Source: Bacteroidales bacterium UBA1199
GTDB lineage: Bacteria > Bacteroidota > Bacteroidia > Bacteroidales > UBA932
Assembly: GCA_002309795.1 (NCBI GenBank)
Contig: DBXZ01000027.1
Span: 60,915 to 109,318 of the forward strand
DNA: 48,404 bases
Direction of reading: 5' to 3'
Shown: positions 8,297 through 16,088 of the stretch, piece after piece
How the letters are laid out: each line of letters starts with the position of its first letter
How positions within the stretch are numbered: position 1 is the first letter of the stretch
The notes under the pieces: model-generated
What the model was told of the DNA's origin: nothing
Database searches by the model: none
The model's input: only the letters and a program-made list of their open reading frames with translations
Translations under genes and position numbers: made by a program

Positions 8297-8863
8297 TCAG
8301 AAAAACAGGTGTTCGAGCAGAATTTTTACCCCGATCCCTATGAGAATCAGGCCGCCCAGCAGATTGAACCGCGGCCCGAACACCCTGCCCAGCCGGCCGC
8401 CGCCCTTCAGGCCGATGCCTGCTGCAATCGCAGTCACGGCGGCGATCACCAGGGAATACCACAGAATCTGCAACCCTACCGTACCGGTCATCGCCATCGA
8501 GATGCCCACGGCCAGCGCGTCGATGCTGGTTGCCACGGATGCCAGGATTAACTTGCCGGTGCTCAGCAGGTCCACCTGCTTCTGTTCTTCTTTGGAGAAA
8601 GAATCCACGATCATCTTTCCGCCGATAAAGAGCAACAGGCCGAAGGCGACCCAGTGGTCGTAGCGGGAAATATACTGCTCCAGTGTTTCACCCAGCGCCC
8701 ATCCCAAAGCGGTGAACCCACCCTGGAAGAAGGCCATGAAAAAGAGTATCTTGGCCGCCTGGCCCGCACGGAGGCGGCTGATGCACGCGCCACCCACCAG
8801 CGACACGGCGAGCGTATCGAAACAGAGGCCTATGGCCAGCAGGAAAACTTCGAAGAAATTCAT
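8297..8863 (-). CDS. mntP: MntP-type manganese efflux pump
   Basis: A 188-residue, six-helix membrane protein made of two homologous halves. Each half carries the family's conserved acidic signature: LCFDTLAVS (Asp16) and SIDALAVG (Asp115), with GG motifs in the third and sixth helices (LLFIGGKMIVDS and NLLGGLILIGIGVKILLEHL). MntP exports Mn2+ from the cytosol and protects against manganese toxicity. Its start overlaps the symporter stop codon by 4 bases (ATGA), so it belongs to the upstream run; no Mn riboswitch is present ahead of it. Confidence 0.92.
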   Translation of the reverse strand: MNFFEVFLLAIGLCFDTLAVSLVGGACISRLRAGQAAKILFFMAFFQGGFTALGWALGETLEQYISRYDHWVAFGLLLFIGGKMIVDSFSKEEQKQVDLLSTGKLILASVATSIDALAVGISMAMTGTVGLQILWYSLVIAAVTAIAAGIGLKGGGRLGRVFGPRFNLLGGLILIGIGVKILLEHLFF

Positions 8864-10344
8864 GCTTTCACCGTTTTATGCGCAACTGTCAGCGAGGAAA
8901 TCCACATCCCCAGGTAGGTCAGCGCGCCGTTGACGATCAGCAGCGTAAAGCCCAGGTCGAACCCGAGAAAACGCTTGCCTGAAACATTGATGGCCAGACA
9001 GAGCAGCGGTGCGGCGAGCGCAATCCACGGTGTGGCGCGGTCGCACACCCTCCGCTTGGAAAGAATGCCGAAGAAGAAGATACCCAGCAGCGGACCGTAG
9101 GTATAGGAGGCCAGCTTGTAGACGAGGTTGATGATCGCGTCGTTGCTGTAGAGGAAGAGCAGCAGAATCAGCACGAAAAAGAGAAGTGCTACGAGTGCCT
9201 GCACCCCTTTGCGGACGCGGCTTTTGCGCGATTCATCCCAGTCCTTGCGCTCGTTGAAGCCCAGGAAATCCACGCAGACCGAAGTCGTGAGCGAGGTCAT
9301 GGCCGCGCCGGCAGATGGATAGGAGGCTGAGATGAGGCCGATCAGGAAGAAGATGCCCGCCCCGAATCCCAGGTAGCGGCTGGCAATGGTCGGGAAAAGT
9401 TGGTCGGTCTTGGTAATGCCGAGTGCTTCGAATCCGCCCAGCCTTTCCGCATAGACGCAGAGCAGCGCGCCCAGCAGCAGGAAAAACAGGTTGACCGCCA
9501 CGATAATGGCGCTGGTGGTGTACATATTCTTCTGCGCTGCGCGTAAATCCTTGCATGCCAAATTTTTCTGCATCATCGACTGGTCCAGGCCGGTCATGGC
9601 GACCGTGATGAAAATGCCGGCAATGAACTGCTTGAGCGCGTTGGTTCCTGCGCCCCAGTTCCAGTCGAACCAGGCGGTGTGGCTTGAGACGGCCGCCCAG
9701 GTAATGGCGGGCTCGCGGCAAATCTGCCAGATGGCCAGACCAACGGCGAGCAGCATGAAGGTTGTCTGCAGCACATCGGTCCAGATAATGGTCTTGACTC
9801 CGCCCTTGTAGGTATAGAGGTAGAGCAGAATCAGGAACACCAGCGTGACCAGGGCGAAGGCAGGAACACCGCCTCCGACCGTCCATTCGCGCGGCAGGAA
9901 GGCGTGAAAGACCACCATCACCACAAAGATGCGGACTGCAGCGCCCAGCAGCCGGGAGACCATGAATACCACGGTTCCGGTGCGATGGCTTGCCGGACCG
10001 AACCGTTCGCCCAACCAGGTGTAGATGGAGGTCAGGTTCATCCGATAGTAGAGTGGCAGAAGTACCTTGGCCACCACGATATAGCCGCCTACAAAGCCCA
10101 GCACGAGGGGCATATAGTAGAAGTTCTGGACCCAGACATTGCCGGGAACTGAAATGAAGGTTACGCCTGAGATGGAGGCCCCCACCATTCCGTAGGCCAC
10201 CACGGGCCAGGGCGCCTTGCGGTCGCCGGCAAAAAAGCCCCGCCCGCCCGCACGACGCGCCGTCACATGGGAAATGACGAACAGCAGAACGGTGTAGAGG
10301 GCGAAAGCTGCCAGGAACCAGGCGAAGGGAAACTCGTGCTGCAT
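8860..10344 (-). CDS. Sodium:solute symporter (SSS family)
   Basis: A 494-residue protein with about 13 hydrophobic helices. The first helices contain FFAGDRKAPWPVVAYGMVGASISGVTFISVPG in outline (about residues 36-68), the SSS signature near the Na+-binding first broken helix, with further family features such as TDVLQTTFML and TGLDQSMMQKNLACKDLRAAQKNMY. The family co-transports sugars, amino acids, vitamins or sialic acid with Na+; the substrate cannot be assigned from sequence. It starts 2 bases after recR and overlaps mntP, so it may lie within the transcription unit headed by the TPP riboswitch, but the substrate need not be thiamine. Confidence 0.93.
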   Translation of the reverse strand: MQHEFPFAWFLAAFALYTVLLFVISHVTARRAGGRGFFAGDRKAPWPVVAYGMVGASISGVTFISVPGNVWVQNFYYMPLVLGFVGGYIVVAKVLLPLYYRMNLTSIYTWLGERFGPASHRTGTVVFMVSRLLGAAVRIFVVMVVFHAFLPREWTVGGGVPAFALVTLVFLILLYLYTYKGGVKTIIWTDVLQTTFMLLAVGLAIWQICREPAITWAAVSSHTAWFDWNWGAGTNALKQFIAGIFITVAMTGLDQSMMQKNLACKDLRAAQKNMYTTSAIIVAVNLFFLLLGALLCVYAERLGGFEALGITKTDQLFPTIASRYLGFGAGIFFLIGLISASYPSAGAAMTSLTTSVCVDFLGFNERKDWDESRKSRVRKGVQALVALLFFVLILLLFLYSNDAIINLVYKLASYTYGPLLGIFFFGILSKRRVCDRATPWIALAAPLLCLAINVSGKRFLGFDLGFTLLIVNGALTYLGMWISSLTVAHKTVKA

Positions 10345-10346
10345 TG

Positions 10347-10955
10347 CTACGGTCTGAAAACCTGACGATTGGCAATTGAGCGTCCCAGCGTCAGTTCATC
10401 GGTATACTCAAGATCGTCACCGAAGCCTACGCCCCGGGCGATGGCCGTCACCTGCACGGGCAGGTCGGCGATCCGTTTATAAATATAGAACGAGGTGGTC
10501 TCCCCTTCCATACCGGTGCTCAAAGCAAGTATCACTTCACGGATCTCGCCGCGGGACAGCCGTTCCACGAGCGCGTCGATCGGCAGATCGCCGGGGCCGA
10601 TGCCGTCCATTGGCGAAATGATCCCGCCCAGGATGTGATAGAGGCCTCGGTACTCTCCGGTATTCTCGATACTGAATACGTCGCGCAGGCTCTCCACCAC
10701 GCAAACGGTGGAACGGTCGCGGCGCTGATCGTCGCAGAAGGGACAGTGGTCGTCGTCCGAGATCATTCCGCACTGCGGGCAGAAGCGGAGATCCGTCTTG
10801 AGCCGGCGGAACGATTCGGCAAAGTGGTCCACATTCTCGCGCGGCTGCCGGAGCATATGCAGGGCGAGCCGGAGGGCCGTCCGGCGCCCCACCCCGGGCA
10901 GCGAGGCGAACTGTTCAACCGCCTCGGCGAGCAATTCAGAGTGATAGCTGTTCAT
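10347..10955 (-). CDS. recR: Recombination protein RecR
   Basis: A 202-residue RecR. An N-terminal helix-hairpin-helix (LPGVGRRTA, about residues 18-27) is followed by a four-cysteine zinc finger (CPQC ... CPFC, about 58-74) and a Toprim domain starting at CVVES, with the acidic loop STGMEGETT and the C-terminal RGVGFGDDLEYTDELTLGRSIANR motif. With RecO/RecF it loads RecA at gapped DNA. Its first codons overlap the end of the kinase gene by 20 bases, and the symporter follows after 2 bases. Confidence 0.97.
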   Translation of the reverse strand: MNSYHSELLAEAVEQFASLPGVGRRTALRLALHMLRQPRENVDHFAESFRRLKTDLRFCPQCGMISDDDHCPFCDDQRRDRSTVCVVESLRDVFSIENTGEYRGLYHILGGIISPMDGIGPGDLPIDALVERLSRGEIREVILALSTGMEGETTSFYIYKRIADLPVQVTAIARGVGFGDDLEYTDELTLGRSIANRQVFRP

Positions 10956-11793
10956 GTCTGTGATACTCCGTCAAAGCCTCGATGGGACGCTGAATAATCG
11001 TTCCCTGCCGCATCCCGGCCGCCGTCAGGCAGCGTGAGAGCAGGTCGCGGAAATGCCAGGCCACCGAACCGGTGAAATGAACCGGATAGCGGCGATAATC
11101 GTATTGCGCGACGTTGCGAAGCAGGAAAGCCTCGAAACCGTTGCGAAGCAGATTCTTGATGTACGGATGGTTGCCGTGTTCCTGGATGAAGGGAGCGAAC
11201 GAGGCCAGATAGCGGCTCGGAAGTACCTCCCGGTAAACCTTCTGCACGATGGTAGGATAGTCGATTCCGAAGCGGCGAACCAGCTCGTCCGTCAGGTTTT
11301 GGGGCAACAGCCCTTTCACGAAATCTGCGAGCAGCTGCTTGCCGAACCAGGCACCGCTTGCCTCGTCGCCCAGGATAAAACCTCCGGCACGCACATTCGA
11401 TACGATCTGCGCACCGTCGTAGAAGCAGCTGTTGGAGCCGGTACCCAGGATGCAGGCGATTCCCGGCTTGTCGCCGCAGAGAGCGCGTGCCGCCGCCAGA
11501 AGGTCGGAAGCCGCCTCGCAGACCGCATCGGGAAAAACCTGAGAGAGCGCATCGCACACCTTTTCAGAAACCTCGTCCGACACGATGCCGGCCGCGTAGA
11601 AGAAAACTTTCTGTATCTGCGCGCCCTCCAGATTGGGCAGCAACTCTTCGCGCAGCACCTTGGTAATCCCGTCCCGATCCAGAAAAACCGGGCTGATACC
11701 GGAGGTTGTCAGTGCGCGGACCGTTCCGTCCGCTGATACCACTCTCCAGTCCGCCTTGGTGGCGCCGCTGTCCGCAATCAGGATCGCGTTCAT
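10936..11793 (-). CDS. BadF/BadG-type ATPase, N-acetylglucosamine-kinase-like
   Basis: A 285-residue member of the ASKHA sugar-kinase fold. ATP-binding motifs are DSGATKADW (phosphate 1, residues 8-16), LGTGSNSCF (phosphate 2) and GFILGDEASG. The family includes eukaryotic-type GlcNAc kinases. I chose the ATG at 11793, one base after the pnuC stop codon and preceded by GGAGG 6 bases away, rather than a start inside the transporter gene. In this position it follows a TPP-riboswitch-controlled receptor and a PnuT-like facilitator, a place where a vitamin-trapping kinase would be expected. The substrate is not readable from sequence: GlcNAc-type sugar or thiamine are the alternatives. Confidence 0.85.
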   Translation of the reverse strand: MNAILIADSGATKADWRVVSADGTVRALTTSGISPVFLDRDGITKVLREELLPNLEGAQIQKVFFYAAGIVSDEVSEKVCDALSQVFPDAVCEAASDLLAAARALCGDKPGIACILGTGSNSCFYDGAQIVSNVRAGGFILGDEASGAWFGKQLLADFVKGLLPQNLTDELVRRFGIDYPTIVQKVYREVLPSRYLASFAPFIQEHGNHPYIKNLLRNGFEAFLLRNVAQYDYRRYPVHFTGSVAWHFRDLLSRCLTAAGMRQGTIIQRPIEALTEYHRHEQLSL

Positions 11794-11794
11794 C

Positions 11795-12445
11795 TTACTC
11801 CTCCACAATTACACTCTGGCGGTACCACTTGTAGAGGCCCACGATGCACGACACAATATAAATCACGTAGAGCAGGCCCATCCAGATGAGGGCGTGGCCG
11901 CCGTGGAAGAAGGGATAGACGAACATGATGACCGCCGCCACGTTGACCACCAGCCAGATGTACCACTGCTCGCGCCAGGACTGGCTGAGCCAGTAGGTAG
12001 CCAGCATGCTCAGAACTGCCACTCCGGCGTCCCAGATAGGTTTGCCGGGGATATCGCCCTGGGCAGGAGCGTTCAGATAGCTGAACAACACGGCCAGACC
12101 GGCAAAACCGGCCAGCGCGATAGCGGAACTGATCAGCGCCCGGCGAGGATTGAACCGGCGTACAAGCAGTTTCCCTTCCGTCTCCGGATTGACGCCGCCA
12201 TGCTGCTCGGCAGCAGCCTTGCGCTCCTTTGCCCACGCCCGGATGCCGTACGCCGACAGGACAATGTAATAGAACTGGATGAGTCCCATCGAGATGAAGC
12301 GGCTGTGGAAATAGACGAGGATATTGAGCACCGAGGCGATAATCATGAAGAGCCACATCGAGTGTGCCTTCTTGACCTCAAGTACGACGTACGTCACGCC
12401 GAAGGCCATGGCCAGCAGTTCAGTGATTTTCCAGAAGAGTTCCAT
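11795..12445 (-). CDS. pnuT: PnuC-family vitamin transporter, probably thiamine (PnuT)
   Basis: A 216-residue membrane protein with seven to eight hydrophobic helices in the PnuC pattern: N-terminal ELFWKITELLAMAFGVTYVV, the FYYIVLSAYGIRAW helix, then GVAVLSMLATYWLSQSWREQWYIWLVVN with the conserved W/Q/Y/W cluster that lines the substrate site. PnuC proteins are facilitators that depend on phosphorylation of the substrate inside the cell. Family members bring in nicotinamide riboside, riboflavin or thiamine; the TPP riboswitch two genes upstream points to thiamine. It starts 3 bases after the TonB receptor stop codon. Confidence 0.88.
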   Translation of the reverse strand: MELFWKITELLAMAFGVTYVVLEVKKAHSMWLFMIIASVLNILVYFHSRFISMGLIQFYYIVLSAYGIRAWAKERKAAAEQHGGVNPETEGKLLVRRFNPRRALISSAIALAGFAGLAVLFSYLNAPAQGDIPGKPIWDAGVAVLSMLATYWLSQSWREQWYIWLVVNVAAVIMFVYPFFHGGHALIWMGLLYVIYIVSCIVGLYKWYRQSVIVEE

Positions 12446-12448
12446 GCG

Positions 12449-14575
12449 TTAAAAAGATACGGTCATTTTGCAGATTGCGTTGCAGGGCGCCTGCGGGAAC
12501 AAGCCGGCCTCCGTGTAGGTGGTGCCGTCCTGGAATGCAGCCCGGTAAACCCAGGCATCCGCCTCGTACTTCCTGCTCAGCAAATTATCTACAAAGATAG
12601 AAAACTTTATGTTTTCCGTGAGTGCATAATGGCCCTGAAGCGAGAAAACGTCGTAGGCCTTGAGCATTCGGTCTTCACTGGCGGTATTGTCCCAATACTG
12701 CTTGCCAACATATTTCCAGACAAGCTTGAATTCCAGACTCTTGAGCGGAGTAACCGTCACAGCTGCCATCCCGATCGCAGAAGGCGAAAGGAGGATGTCG
12801 GTCTTGTCGTAATGCTCGGTTTTCTGCCCCACCAGGTTCCAGTTATCCGTGTCGTCGTACAGGTCTATGTACTGCGTATAATCCAGGATTTTGTTGGTGC
12901 TCAGCGTCAGGTTGCCCTCCGCCTTGAGCCAGGGCAGCGGCTGAACGCCGGCCACCAATTCTACGCCGCGACGGTAGCTGCGCGGAACGTTCTGTTTGAT
13001 GGCGTAACCCGTCTCGGAGAGTTTGCCGGTGGCCAACAGCTGGTCTTTGTACTCCATCAGGTATACATTGGCAGAAAAGGCCCAGCGGGGCTGTTCCAGC
13101 CGGAAGCCGAACTCGTAGTCGAGCATCCGTTCGGGTTTGATGTCATCCGTTTTGCCGGCCTTGATGGACTCCTTGATGTCGCTGCGGCTCGGTTCGCGAT
13201 GCCCCATCGCCACCGATGCGTAGAGCGCTGCGGCCGGGACGATCTGCCAGGTGAAACCGCCTTTGGGATTGAAGAAGTTGTAGTCCTGACCGTAGACCAG
13301 CGAGACGTGATCCTTGTCGTTACCGGTGATATCCAGACCGATGTGACGGTACTGAAGGTCGGCGTAGAGGTTCAGCGCGCCGAATGGCTGCCACTCGCTG
13401 CGCAGGAAGGTGGAGAAGTCCTGCTTCTTGCCGGTATTCAGGTAGTAGGAATCGTCCTGCGTACCGTCCGCATTCAGGTAGTAGCCGAAGTGGTCACCGT
13501 CATAGTAAGACCAGGCAAAGTTGGCCACGGCAGAGAGCGTCGGTTCCGTCCATTTGAGCACCGAATTGGCTGCATAGTAGCTGTTTGCCATCGCCTGGCG
13601 CAGCCAGAAGTCGCCCTTGACGCCGGTCTCCTTGTTCTTGCTCTTGTAGTTTTCGTAATAGCCCCGGCCGTCGGTGTAGTGCAGCGTGGAGGTCAGGACC
13701 AGGTGCGGATTGAACTGGTGCGTATAGACCCCCTGGATGTGCTGTTGCAGATAGTTGTCGGAGTCGCCCCGGTAGCCCTCCATCTGGCCTTTGCAGACCG
13801 TCGGATTGTAGCGGCGGTTGGTCTCCAGCATCTCGGGCGGACAGCCTTCCCAGGTGATGCCGGAGTGCTGCAAGCCCATGATGTAGTTCAGCTTGATGGA
13901 ATTGTTGCCCTTGAGCCAGCCCAGCGAGCCGAAGAGGGAGTGCAGGCGCGCCCAGGCGTTGTCCAGATAGCCTTCGGTTCGGTTGGCGGAGTAGCGGATA
14001 TCTGCCGAAAGGCCGTTCTCCATCCTGCCCGTGCCGGCCGACAGCGTGGCTACGCCGGTCAGATAGGAACCGGCCGAAAGCTCCGCCTCGCCGTAGGGAT
14101 CGTCCTGCGGCAGGGCCGTCAGCATATTGATGCTGCCGCCGAAGGCACCGGGGCCGTTGACCGAGGTACCCAGACCGCGCTGCAATTGTACGGAGTTCAG
14201 CATCCCCGCAATGCCGGGGATATTCACCCAGAAGACCTCCTGCGACTCTGCGTCGTTCAGGGTAATGCCGTTGATGGTGACATTGAGGCGCGAAGGGTCG
14301 CTGCCTCTCAGACGCAGTTTGGAGTAGCCCAGCCCCGTACCGCCTTCGTTCATGGAGACGACCGAAGGTTGCAGGGAGAGCATCATGGGCAGCGACGAGA
14401 GCGTACTGGCCGAACGAAGCGTCTGTTTGGTGAGATCGGTGTGAGCGACAGGCGTCCTGGCACCGGCCCGGAAGGCGGTTACCACCGTACTGTCAAGCGT
14501 TTCGATTTTTTCGTCTTGCGCGATGGCGCAGAGCGGGAGCAGCGCGATGGCTGCCGATAAAAGCAGTTTTTTCAT
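12449..14575 (-). CDS. TonB-dependent outer membrane receptor, probably for thiamine
   Basis: A 708-residue receptor. A signal peptide ends at about residue 19 (AIA-Q), a TonB box-like LDSTVVTAF lies at about 27-35, the plug domain covers about 36-150 (TLSSLPMMLSLQPSVVS, KLRLRGSDPSRLNVTINGI, GPGAFGGSINM), and the rest is a 22-strand barrel ending in the membrane-insertion residue Phe (KMTVSF). It lacks the SusC-type N-terminal carboxypeptidase-like domain, as expected for a vitamin or metal receptor. A TPP riboswitch covers its ribosome binding site, so thiamine or a phosphate ester is the likely ligand. It heads the PnuT-like and kinase genes. Confidence 0.93.
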   Translation of the reverse strand: MKKLLLSAAIALLPLCAIAQDEKIETLDSTVVTAFRAGARTPVAHTDLTKQTLRSASTLSSLPMMLSLQPSVVSMNEGGTGLGYSKLRLRGSDPSRLNVTINGITLNDAESQEVFWVNIPGIAGMLNSVQLQRGLGTSVNGPGAFGGSINMLTALPQDDPYGEAELSAGSYLTGVATLSAGTGRMENGLSADIRYSANRTEGYLDNAWARLHSLFGSLGWLKGNNSIKLNYIMGLQHSGITWEGCPPEMLETNRRYNPTVCKGQMEGYRGDSDNYLQQHIQGVYTHQFNPHLVLTSTLHYTDGRGYYENYKSKNKETGVKGDFWLRQAMANSYYAANSVLKWTEPTLSAVANFAWSYYDGDHFGYYLNADGTQDDSYYLNTGKKQDFSTFLRSEWQPFGALNLYADLQYRHIGLDITGNDKDHVSLVYGQDYNFFNPKGGFTWQIVPAAALYASVAMGHREPSRSDIKESIKAGKTDDIKPERMLDYEFGFRLEQPRWAFSANVYLMEYKDQLLATGKLSETGYAIKQNVPRSYRRGVELVAGVQPLPWLKAEGNLTLSTNKILDYTQYIDLYDDTDNWNLVGQKTEHYDKTDILLSPSAIGMAAVTVTPLKSLEFKLVWKYVGKQYWDNTASEDRMLKAYDVFSLQGHYALTENIKFSIFVDNLLSRKYEADAWVYRAAFQDGTTYTEAGLFPQAPCNAICKMTVSF

Positions 14576-14577
14576 TT

Positions 14578-14654
14578 TCTCATTCCTCCGCCGGTATTAT
14601 CCGGATCAGGTTAAAAGGGTATGTTCTCAGCCTGAGTTGGCACCCCTTGTGAAA
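14578..14654 (-). promoter_or_regulatory. TPP (thiamine pyrophosphate) riboswitch
   Basis: The minus strand carries the THI-element landmarks in order: GGGGTGCC (14639-14646), CTGAGA (14625-14630), ACCCTTTTAACCTGATC, then GGATAATACCGGCG (within 14589-14610). Outer P1 arms TTTCA (14650-14654) and TGAGA (14578-14582) can pair. The only good Shine-Dalgarno sequence, GGAGG 9 bases before the receptor ATG, lies within the 3' conserved part, so TPP binding should block translation initiation. Confidence 0.96.
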
Positions 14655-14667
14655 TTATTTCCGGGCG

Positions 14668-14675
14668 CAAAGATA
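14668..14675 (-). promoter_or_regulatory. -7 box TATCTTTG for the TPP-riboswitch operon
   Basis: An exact TAnnTTTG box 13 bases before the riboswitch on the minus strand. It is back-to-back with the box at 14689-14696 on the other strand, 13 bases away. Confidence 0.6.
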
Positions 14676-14688
14676 CAATAATAATGTA

Positions 14689-14696
14689 TATCTTTG
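14689..14696 (+). promoter_or_regulatory. -7 box TATCTTTG for the glutaminyl cyclase gene
   Basis: An exact TAnnTTTG box 21 bases before the start at 14718. It supports choosing that start, because an in-frame ATG at 14694 would lie inside the box. Confidence 0.6.
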
Positions 14697-14717
14697 TCAC
14701 TCGTAAAAGGTTTCCGG

Positions 14718-15539
14718 ATGAAGAAAAAAATCCTGCTGATCGCTCTCGTGCTGGTGCTCTGCGGTGCCGGTGCCATTGCGCTCTCCCGGGGCGGCCGGCA
14801 GGTTACTCAAGCTCAGGACGTCAAGCCCGGTGCGGCGGCCGTAAAGGTTGTCCGGTGGAACTGCCAGATTACGGGCGACTTCAAGCACGATGCAAGCGCC
14901 TATACGCAGGGACTTTTCTTCTACGACGGCAAACTCTACGAGAGCACCGGGCAATACGGGGAGTCCTCCCTCCGGATCGTGGAGCTGGAAAGCGGCAAGG
15001 TCTTGAAACGCAAGAATTTTGAGAGGAAATACTTCATCGAGGGAGCCTGCGTGCTCGACAGCCTGCTCTATGTACTGACCTGGAAAGAGAACATCTGTTT
15101 CGTCTGCGATCCCGTCACGCTCAACCCCAAAGCCCAACTCCGTTACCGGGGCGAAGGCTGGGGACTCACGACCGACGGCAAGAGCCTGATCATGAGCGAC
15201 GGAACGGACGTTATCCGATTCCGCAACCCAAGGACATTCGATGTGGAACGGGAGCTTTCCGTGCGTTATAACGGGCAGCCGCTCGCCTGGCTCAATGAAC
15301 TGGAGTACTTCGGCGGCCACATCTGGGCCAACGTTTACGGGTTGGAAATCATCGTCTGCATCGATCCCGAGACGGGGAACGTGATTGAAGATATCGACTG
15401 CCGCGGCATCCTTCTCCCCCAGCTGAAGAAGCCCTCGACCGACGTCTTCAACGGCATCGCCTACAACCCGGCCGACGGCGGTCTCTATGTCACGGGCAAG
15501 TACTGGCCAAAGCTCTTCCGCATCCGGAAAACCAAATAA
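14718..15539 (+). CDS. Glutaminyl-peptide cyclotransferase (plant/bacterial type)
   Basis: A 273-residue protein with an N-terminal signal anchor (about residues 4-23), then a five-bladed beta-propeller of the glutamine cyclotransferase family. Family landmarks are YTQGL after the first strand, the STGQYGESSLR segment, FIEGA, EGWGLTTDG, and NGIAYNPADGGLYVTGKYWPK near the end. The enzyme converts N-terminal Gln of exported proteins to pyroglutamate, which in Bacteroidota matches the many secreted and lipid-anchored proteins that begin with Gln after signal cleavage. I chose the ATG at 14718 over one 24 bases upstream that lies in the promoter box. It is divergent from the thiamine operon and followed at once by rnpB. 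Confidence 0.92.
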   Translation: MKKKILLIALVLVLCGAGAIALSRGGRQVTQAQDVKPGAAAVKVVRWNCQITGDFKHDASAYTQGLFFYDGKLYESTGQYGESSLRIVELESGKVLKRKNFERKYFIEGACVLDSLLYVLTWKENICFVCDPVTLNPKAQLRYRGEGWGLTTDGKSLIMSDGTDVIRFRNPRTFDVERELSVRYNGQPLAWLNELEYFGGHIWANVYGLEIIVCIDPETGNVIEDIDCRGILLPQLKKPSTDVFNGIAYNPADGGLYVTGKYWPKLFRIRKTK

Positions 15540-15544
15540 ATCCG

Positions 15545-15552
15545 TATCTTTG
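15545..15552 (+). promoter_or_regulatory. -7 box TATCTTTG for rnpB
   Basis: An exact TAnnTTTG box starting 5 bases after the cyclase stop codon and 7 bases before the inferred 5' end of RNase P RNA. No matching -33 TTTG. Confidence 0.6.
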
Positions 15553-15558
15553 CGGCCC

Positions 15559-15913
15559 AAAAGGTGGGACAGTCCGTCGCCGCGGTGCAAACCGTGGAGG
15601 AAAGTCCGGGCAGCACAGAGCACCTCCCTGTGGAAAGCACAGACAGGCGTAAGTTTGTGAGGGGCGTAACAGAAAACAACCGCCGGCGGGTTCGCCCGCA
15701 GGTAAGGGTGAAAATGTGAGGTAAGAGCTCACGGCCGGTGACGGTGACATTACCGGCGTACGCTTCGGAGGGCTGCAAGGCCAAATATACCGGCAGATGA
15801 GGGCTGCTCGCCCTATGCCGGGGGGTAGGCTGCGTCAGATAAATGACGGACGCCGCGCGCATGTAAATGCGGTCCGCGGACACAGAACCCGGCTTATCGT
15901 CCCACCTTTTTTT
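15559..15913 (+). ncRNA. rnpB: RNase P RNA component
   Basis: The hallmark conserved regions are present: GAGGAAAGTCCGGGC at 15597-15611 and ACAGAACCCGGCTTAT at 15882-15897. The 5' end AAGGTGGGAC (15561-15570) pairs with GTCCCACCTT (15899-15908) to form helix P1, which with the following T-run also acts as the terminator. Length of about 355 bases suits bacterial type A. It processes 5' ends of tRNAs such as those in this window. Confidence 0.96.
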
Positions 15914-15933
15914 ATTTGATATTGATTTTTTAC

Positions 15934-15941
15934 TATCTTTG
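15934..15941 (+). promoter_or_regulatory. -7 box TATCTTTG for tRNA-Thr
   Basis: An exact TAnnTTTG box 20 bases before the tRNA. A TTTG at 15915-15918 lies 15 bases upstream, shorter than the usual 19. Confidence 0.6.
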
Positions 15942-15961
15942 CAGTCCCATTTGGGTAGCAA

Positions 15962-16034
15962 GCCACTTTAGCTCAGTTGGTAGAGCAGCGCATTCGTAAT
16001 GCGCAGGTCGTCAGTTCGAGCCTGATGAGTGGCT
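15962..16034 (+). tRNA. tRNA-Thr (CGT anticodon)
   Basis: A standard cloverleaf: acceptor arm 15962-15968 pairs with 16027-16033 (one G-U), D arm GCTCAGTTGGTAGAGC, anticodon loop TTCGTAA, T arm with AGTTCGAGCC. It reads ACG. The 3' CCA is not encoded and the discriminator is T. Confidence 0.95.
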
Positions 16035-16035
16035 C

Positions 16036-16073
16036 AAAAAAATAGGATGCACGGTTGTGCATCCTATTTTTTT
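16036..16073 (+). terminator. Intrinsic terminator after tRNA-Thr
   Basis: A perfect 17-bp inverted repeat (including A7/T7 ends) around loop ggtt, with an extra T afterwards. It also lies beyond the 3' end of the convergent transglutaminase gene and can stop both. Confidence 0.9.
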
Positions 16074-16088
16074 TGAGAGAAACGGTGG

